Made by a program: the position numbers and the translations under genes
From: Methanocella paludicola SANAE
GTDB taxonomy: Archaea; Halobacteriota; Methanocellia; Methanocellales; Methanocellaceae
Length of the DNA stretch: 64,000 bases
Assembly (NCBI RefSeq): GCF_000011005.1
Contig: NC_013665.1
Location: 434,001 to 498,000 of the forward strand
Reading direction: 5' to 3'
Shown: one piece after another, positions 59,246 through 64,000 of the stretch
How positions within the stretch are numbered: position 1 is the stretch's first letter
Layout of the letters: every line of letters begins with the position of its first letter
The notes under the pieces: generated by a model
The model's database searches: none
What the model saw: only the letters and a program-made list of their open reading frames with translations
Told to the model about the DNA's origin: nothing

Positions 59246-59317
59246 TTCGATTATCTTCCCTAAACAAATTAAAAGATGCTACGCCGTTTTATAATTTACT
59301 ATGCGGCGAAATCATGT

Positions 59318-60961
<1,644 letters not shown>

Positions 60962-61019
60962 TCACCACTGGTTTAATGAAAACAATCTGCCACCATTTGG
61001 CTTAAACTTAATGATATAC

Positions 61020-61625
61020 TTATTGGAGTCGGAGGCGGTCCCGCACCGCGTCTACTATGCGCTCGTGGACGTCTGCTACGGGAGCCTCGGTGTTGATGAC
61101 CACAGCGTTAGGCTGCTTTCCTATCGCTAAGAAGATCTTCCTGACTTTTTCGAGGTACGCCTCGTTCTCGAAGTGGCCCACCACGTTCTTTCTGGTATTG
61201 ACCCGGGCCATGCTTTTTTCAGGGGCGAGGTCGAGGATGATGATGAGGTCGGGCACGGGCGAGAATGCCTCGTTCTCCAGGCGGATCCGCTCGGGGTCAA
61301 GGCCGCGGGCGCCCTGGTACGCCATGTTCGATAAGTAGTAGCGGTCCATGATGACGGATTTGCCCGATTCGAGGGCAGGCCGTATGTTCTTCTCGACGTC
61401 CTCCCTCCGGTCCTCCATGAACAGGCGGAGCTCGTCCCGGGGGCCGAAGCTGCCGGCATGTGCGCGGCGGGCGATCTCCTGCCCGTACTTCCCCTGTGTC
61501 GGCTCTTTCAGGGCGACCGCTTCTACGCCATGTCTCTCCAGCCATTCCTTCAGGAGCTGTACCTGGGTGGTCTTGCCGGTACCGTCGATGCCTTCGATGG
61601 TGATCAGTCGGCCTTTTCGGGTCAT
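61020..61625 (-). CDS. tmk: Thymidylate kinase
   Basis: A 201-residue P-loop kinase: EGIDGTGKTTQ (residues 11-21), the DR motif in MDRYYLSNMAYQGARG and the LID region with conserved Arg. It phosphorylates dTMP to dTDP. The gene precedes pyrG by 64 bp on the same strand. Confidence 0.95.
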   Translation of the reverse strand: MTRKGRLITIEGIDGTGKTTQVQLLKEWLERHGVEAVALKEPTQGKYGQEIARRAHAGSFGPRDELRLFMEDRREDVEKNIRPALESGKSVIMDRYYLSNMAYQGARGLDPERIRLENEAFSPVPDLIIILDLAPEKSMARVNTRKNVVGHFENEAYLEKVRKIFLAIGKQPNAVVINTEAPVADVHERIVDAVRDRLRLQ

Positions 61626-61724
61626 CCTGACTTCATCGTCCGCTGACCATATTAAAATATTCGTTGGGAACTTATTTGCAATATAATGAAAATATTTATC
61701 GTTGATTAAGCTTATTTGTGATAT

Positions 61725-62096
61725 ATGCCCGTTTCGCTCTCGCTCCGTGCAGCCGGTATTTTGTCGGTCGCCGTCGTGCTGGCCGCCTCGGCGCTGTACA
61801 TGCCGGAGACTGTCCCCGCTGACCCGTACCAGGCCACGATGAGGCTATCGGCCGGCATCCTGCTGGCCTGGGGCTCGCTGTCGCTGTCACGCTCCATCGG
61901 GCGCACGCTTCTCGGGAACGGAGGGAACGGCGCCTTCAAGGCCCTGTATTGCTCCGGCTTTGTGTCCGCAGGGGCCGGCCTCTCCGGGGCGGCCTCGGCG
62001 TTCTACGCGATGAACTTACCGCTTGCGGCTTCGCTTGCAGCCGCCTCTTTCTCGGGGGCGGGACTGATGCTCCTTCAGTTCCAGAAAGGGGGGTGA
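61725..62096 (+). CDS. Hypothetical membrane protein
   Basis: A 123-residue protein rich in Ala, Gly, Ser and Leu with about four membrane helices. GTGAT lies just before the ATG. It is the first of three small genes packed together (4 bp gap to the next) followed by a GbsR-like regulator. I do not recognise the family. Confidence 0.55.
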   Translation: MPVSLSLRAAGILSVAVVLAASALYMPETVPADPYQATMRLSAGILLAWGSLSLSRSIGRTLLGNGGNGAFKALYCSGFVSAGAGLSGAASAFYAMNLPLAASLAAASFSGAGLMLLQFQKGG

Positions 62097-62100
62097 ACGA

Positions 62101-62364
62101 ATGGACATAACGATATTATATATTGTGGCCGGTGCCGCCTGTATCGTCATATCCCTTCTGGTATATCGCTCTCTCAGGGCGCCGTTCTTCCTCTATCTAT
62201 CGGCGGCGCTCTTGATGGCCTGCGCTTTCATCATTACCTGTATCGTAGCCCCTGAAGTCCGTGCGCTATCGGACCTCTCGCTGGCGCTGAGCGGGGCAAG
62301 CATGGGTGCGGCCTCGCTTCAATTATCGTATTCGTTCGGGCTGGCGGGCGGTCACCGTGATTAA
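62101..62364 (+). CDS. Hypothetical membrane protein
   Basis: An 87-residue protein with three predicted membrane helices (about residues 3-24, 28-50 and 57-80). It starts 4 bp after the preceding gene and its stop overlaps the GTG of the next gene by 8 bp. Function unknown; probably works with its neighbours. Confidence 0.55.
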   Translation: MDITILYIVAGAACIVISLLVYRSLRAPFFLYLSAALLMACAFIITCIVAPEVRALSDLSLALSGASMGAASLQLSYSFGLAGGHRD

Positions 62365-62737
62365 GCAGCTTGTGGACACGGTGAGGGGCGCGGACGGATA
62401 CGCGGGCATGGCCGTCTACAGGGGCGACGGCATGCTGTTTTCGGAGGGGCTGGAGCCCGCCTATACGGACATGATAAAGGCGCTGTTCGAAGAGATCGGC
62501 GGGCATTTTTCGGCGAGAGGGGTTTCACTTGTCATCCGGGGCTACACTGTCCGGGCGTTCCTGGCCGAGGACAAGCTCGTGATATGCAGGTCCGAGGGGC
62601 GGTTCATGGCCATGCCCGTCCTGCGTGACAGGGAGCCCGAGTACGCCGCAGGCCAGGCTCCCCCGGGCCTTATAACGAAGGAAGAGGCGAGAAAAGAGGC
62701 CGCAGCAATGCTTAAGTTGCTCATGTCGTCAGGATAA
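62357..62737 (+). CDS. Roadblock/LC7-like small protein
   Basis: A 126-residue soluble protein from a GTG start overlapping the previous stop. The GADGYAGMAVYRGDG...LVICRS order resembles a Roadblock/LC7 domain, which in archaea regulates small GTPases (MglB-like), but no GTPase is adjacent. The C-terminal helical part is Lys/Glu-rich. The family call is by pattern. Confidence 0.5.
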   Translation: MIKQLVDTVRGADGYAGMAVYRGDGMLFSEGLEPAYTDMIKALFEEIGGHFSARGVSLVIRGYTVRAFLAEDKLVICRSEGRFMAMPVLRDREPEYAAGQAPPGLITKEEARKEAAAMLKLLMSSG

Positions 62738-62797
62738 TTTTTATCTTTTCAGAAATTTCAAAAAACTTAAATAGTTGGGGGTGCATCCAGTAGCTTG

Positions 62798-63295
62798 ATG
62801 GCCAAGTCTTACTCTGACATCATCCAGGAGAGGGAGGCAATACTGGGCACATTCGAGGCCCTGTTCAAGGCCCGTGGCCTGGGCGCGCTCCACGGCCGGG
62901 TCTTCGGCGCCATACTTCTGGCGGTCGATCCCGTGACCCAGGATGAGATCAGCGAGTTCACCGGGTACTCTGTGCCGGCGGTCAGCTCAGCGCTCGAAGA
63001 GCTGGTCAGGGTGGGCCTTGTAGCCAGGCAAAAGCGGCAGGAAAGCCGCAAGAACTACTACTCGAGCCGGGCTAACCTCGATGAGATCATGCGCATGGTG
63101 CTCAAGACGATCCACGACGACTACGTACTCGTGGTGCTCAATCGGCTTCAGTATTCGAAGGCCGACGCCGAGGGCACGCAGGACCCTAAATTAAGCGAGC
63201 ACGTCGAGTTCATCGAGAACTACGAGGCCAGGCTCAGGGACTTAGAATCATACATGAATAGATTACTGGACGTACCACTGGAGGAGAAAAAGTGA
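62798..63295 (+). CDS. GbsR/MarR-like transcriptional regulator
   Basis: A 165-residue winged-helix protein. LGALHGRVFGAIL and QDEISEFTGYSVPAVSSALEELVRVGLV are the GbsR-type HTH; a coiled region follows. Its stop overlaps the ferredoxin start by 4 bp, so it may regulate the ferredoxin and geranylgeranyl reductase genes or lipid saturation. Confidence 0.85.
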   Translation: MAKSYSDIIQEREAILGTFEALFKARGLGALHGRVFGAILLAVDPVTQDEISEFTGYSVPAVSSALEELVRVGLVARQKRQESRKNYYSSRANLDEIMRMVLKTIHDDYVLVVLNRLQYSKADAEGTQDPKLSEHVEFIENYEARLRDLESYMNRLLDVPLEEKK

Positions 63296-63471
63296 TCACT
63301 GTAAACCGTTATCGCTGTGGCTACTGCGGGGCGTGCGTTAGCGTCTGCCCCAGGGATGCCCTGGACCTTGTCGAGACTTACATCGAAGTAGACGACAAAT
63401 GCAGCAACTGCGGCATCTGCACGAAAGTTTGCCCTATGGGGGCGCTGGAGCTGGTCGAGGATGAAGAGTAA
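63292..63471 (+). CDS. Two-cluster (2[4Fe-4S]) ferredoxin
   Basis: A 59-residue ferredoxin with two full motifs: [12 protein letters not shown] and [12 protein letters not shown]. It starts with GTG overlapping the GbsR stop, and its end overlaps the geranylgeranyl reductase start by 11 bp. The probable job is to deliver electrons to the reductase, as shown for a similar pair in Methanosarcina. Confidence 0.93.
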   Translation: MITVNRYRCGYCGACVSVCPRDALDLVETYIEVDDKCSNCGICTKVCPMGALELVEDEE

Positions 63472-64000
63472 CTACGACGTCATAGTGGTCGGCGCCGGCC
63501 CGGCGGGCTCCATCGCGGCGAGGACGGCCGCGGAGCAGGGGCTGGACGTTCTATTAATAGAGAAGCGCCAGGAGATCGGCGACCCGGTAAGGTGTGCCGA
63601 AGGCACGGGCAAGATGGGGCTCTCCCAGTTCATCGAGCCCGATCCGAGGTGGATCTGCGCCGAGGTCACCGGCGCCCGGATATTCGCCCCGGACGGGACC
63701 TGCATAGAGCTTAACGAGAAGCTGGCCGGCAAGGAAGTCGGCTACGTCCTCGAGAGAAAGATCTTCGACCGCGCCGTCGCGAAAACGGCCGCCAGGGCCG
63801 GCGCCGAAGTGCAGGTCAAGACCCAGGCCACCTCCCTCATCAAGGAGAACGGCGTCGTCTGCGGCATCAAGGGCAAGCACCGCGGCGAGGACTTCGAGGC
63901 CAGGGCGAAGGTCGTCGTAGGCGCCGACGGCATCGAGTCAAAGGTCGGCAAGTGGGCGGGAATAAACACCACCCTCAAGCCGAAGGACATCGAGACCTGC
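63461..64000 (+). CDS. Geranylgeranyl reductase family protein, N-terminal part (truncated by window edge)
   Basis: The frame opens at the ATG at 63461 and runs to the window end, giving 180 residues. It starts with an FAD-binding [15 protein letters not shown], followed by RCAEGTGK and [13 protein letters not shown]. This is the digeranylgeranylglycerophospholipid reductase pattern; the enzyme hydrogenates the isoprenoid chains of archaeal lipids. The ferredoxin upstream overlaps it by 11 bp. Confidence 0.9.
   Translation, partial: MKSNYDVIVVGAGPAGSIAARTAAEQGLDVLLIEKRQEIGDPVRCAEGTGKMGLSQFIEPDPRWICAEVTGARIFAPDGTCIELNEKLAGKEVGYVLERKIFDRAVAKTAARAGAEVQVKTQATSLIKENGVVCGIKGKHRGEDFEARAKVVVGADGIESKVGKWAGINTTLKPKDIETC

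Overview
The window comes from a methanogenic archaeon of moderately high GC, most likely a Methanocella-type organism (order Methanocellales). That placement is inference from gene content: a complete Ech [NiFe] hydrogenase operon, methanogenesis marker 2, an archaeal histone, RFC large subunit, TrmB and NrpR regulators, an archaeal initiator tRNA-Met, a geranylgeranyl reductase with its ferredoxin, split ADP-forming acetyl-CoA synthetase and a methanogen-type DHPS-like protein. No rRNA, CRISPR array, prophage, classical transposase or replication origin was seen.

Layout. 1-6.8 kb: edge-truncated DUF87 ATPase, Asp/Glu racemase, rfcL, methanogenesis marker 2, an isocitrate/isopropylmalate dehydrogenase and pgk. 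6.9-15.5 kb: an orphan luminal domain protein, a sodium:solute symporter with a 40-residue accessory protein divergent from a TrmB regulator, a TPR protein, aldo/keto reductase, nadE, a Re-citrate-synthase-like enzyme and a TiaS-like protein. 15.6-22.3 kb: AcdAB, an orphan CbiO-type ATPase, DUF1284, aroD, a DHPS-like protein and a PHP protein. 22.4-30.3 kb: a four-gene regulator/sensor/protease operon, tatA with a mini membrane protein, initiator tRNA, exported peroxiredoxin, methyltransferase, hydrolase and HIT protein. 30.8-38.1 kb: an ABC-2 exporter whose first permease carries a PrsW-like protease domain, an MBL protein, a NifX-like protein, a flavin-binding protein and a response regulator. 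38.2-43.4 kb: echABCDEF. 43.5-50.4 kb: HAD phosphatase, GH15/GT4 pair, asnS and a seven-bladed RCC1 surface protein. 50.8-57.1 kb: MscS, aminotransferase and Lrp operon, histone, CBS regulator and a large surface protein. 57.1-64 kb: a GxxExxY gene inside long inverted repeats, DUF2124, nrpR, pyrG, tmk, a small-gene cluster, and ferredoxin plus geranylgeranyl reductase running off the right edge.

The genes fit a hydrogenotrophic or ferredoxin-coupled lifestyle. Ech links ferredoxin to H2 and ion transport. The Re-citrate-synthase-like enzyme plus isocitrate dehydrogenase could feed 2-oxoglutarate synthesis, whose level NrpR would sense. AcdAB interconverts acetyl-CoA and acetate with ATP. The ferredoxin/GGR pair would saturate archaeal lipids.

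The most striking non-genic signal is a set of long palindromic intergenic elements: three copies of a ~310 bp family (A), two of a ~325 bp family (B), one ~495 bp element (C), and a pair of ~85 bp inverted arms (D) that bracket an AT-rich GxxExxY gene, plus a solo D-like arm. Every convergent gene junction in the window either is 23 bp or less (or overlaps) or contains one of these elements. This looks like a family of miniature, possibly mobile, hairpin elements, with the GxxExxY unit as a candidate cargo-bearing form.
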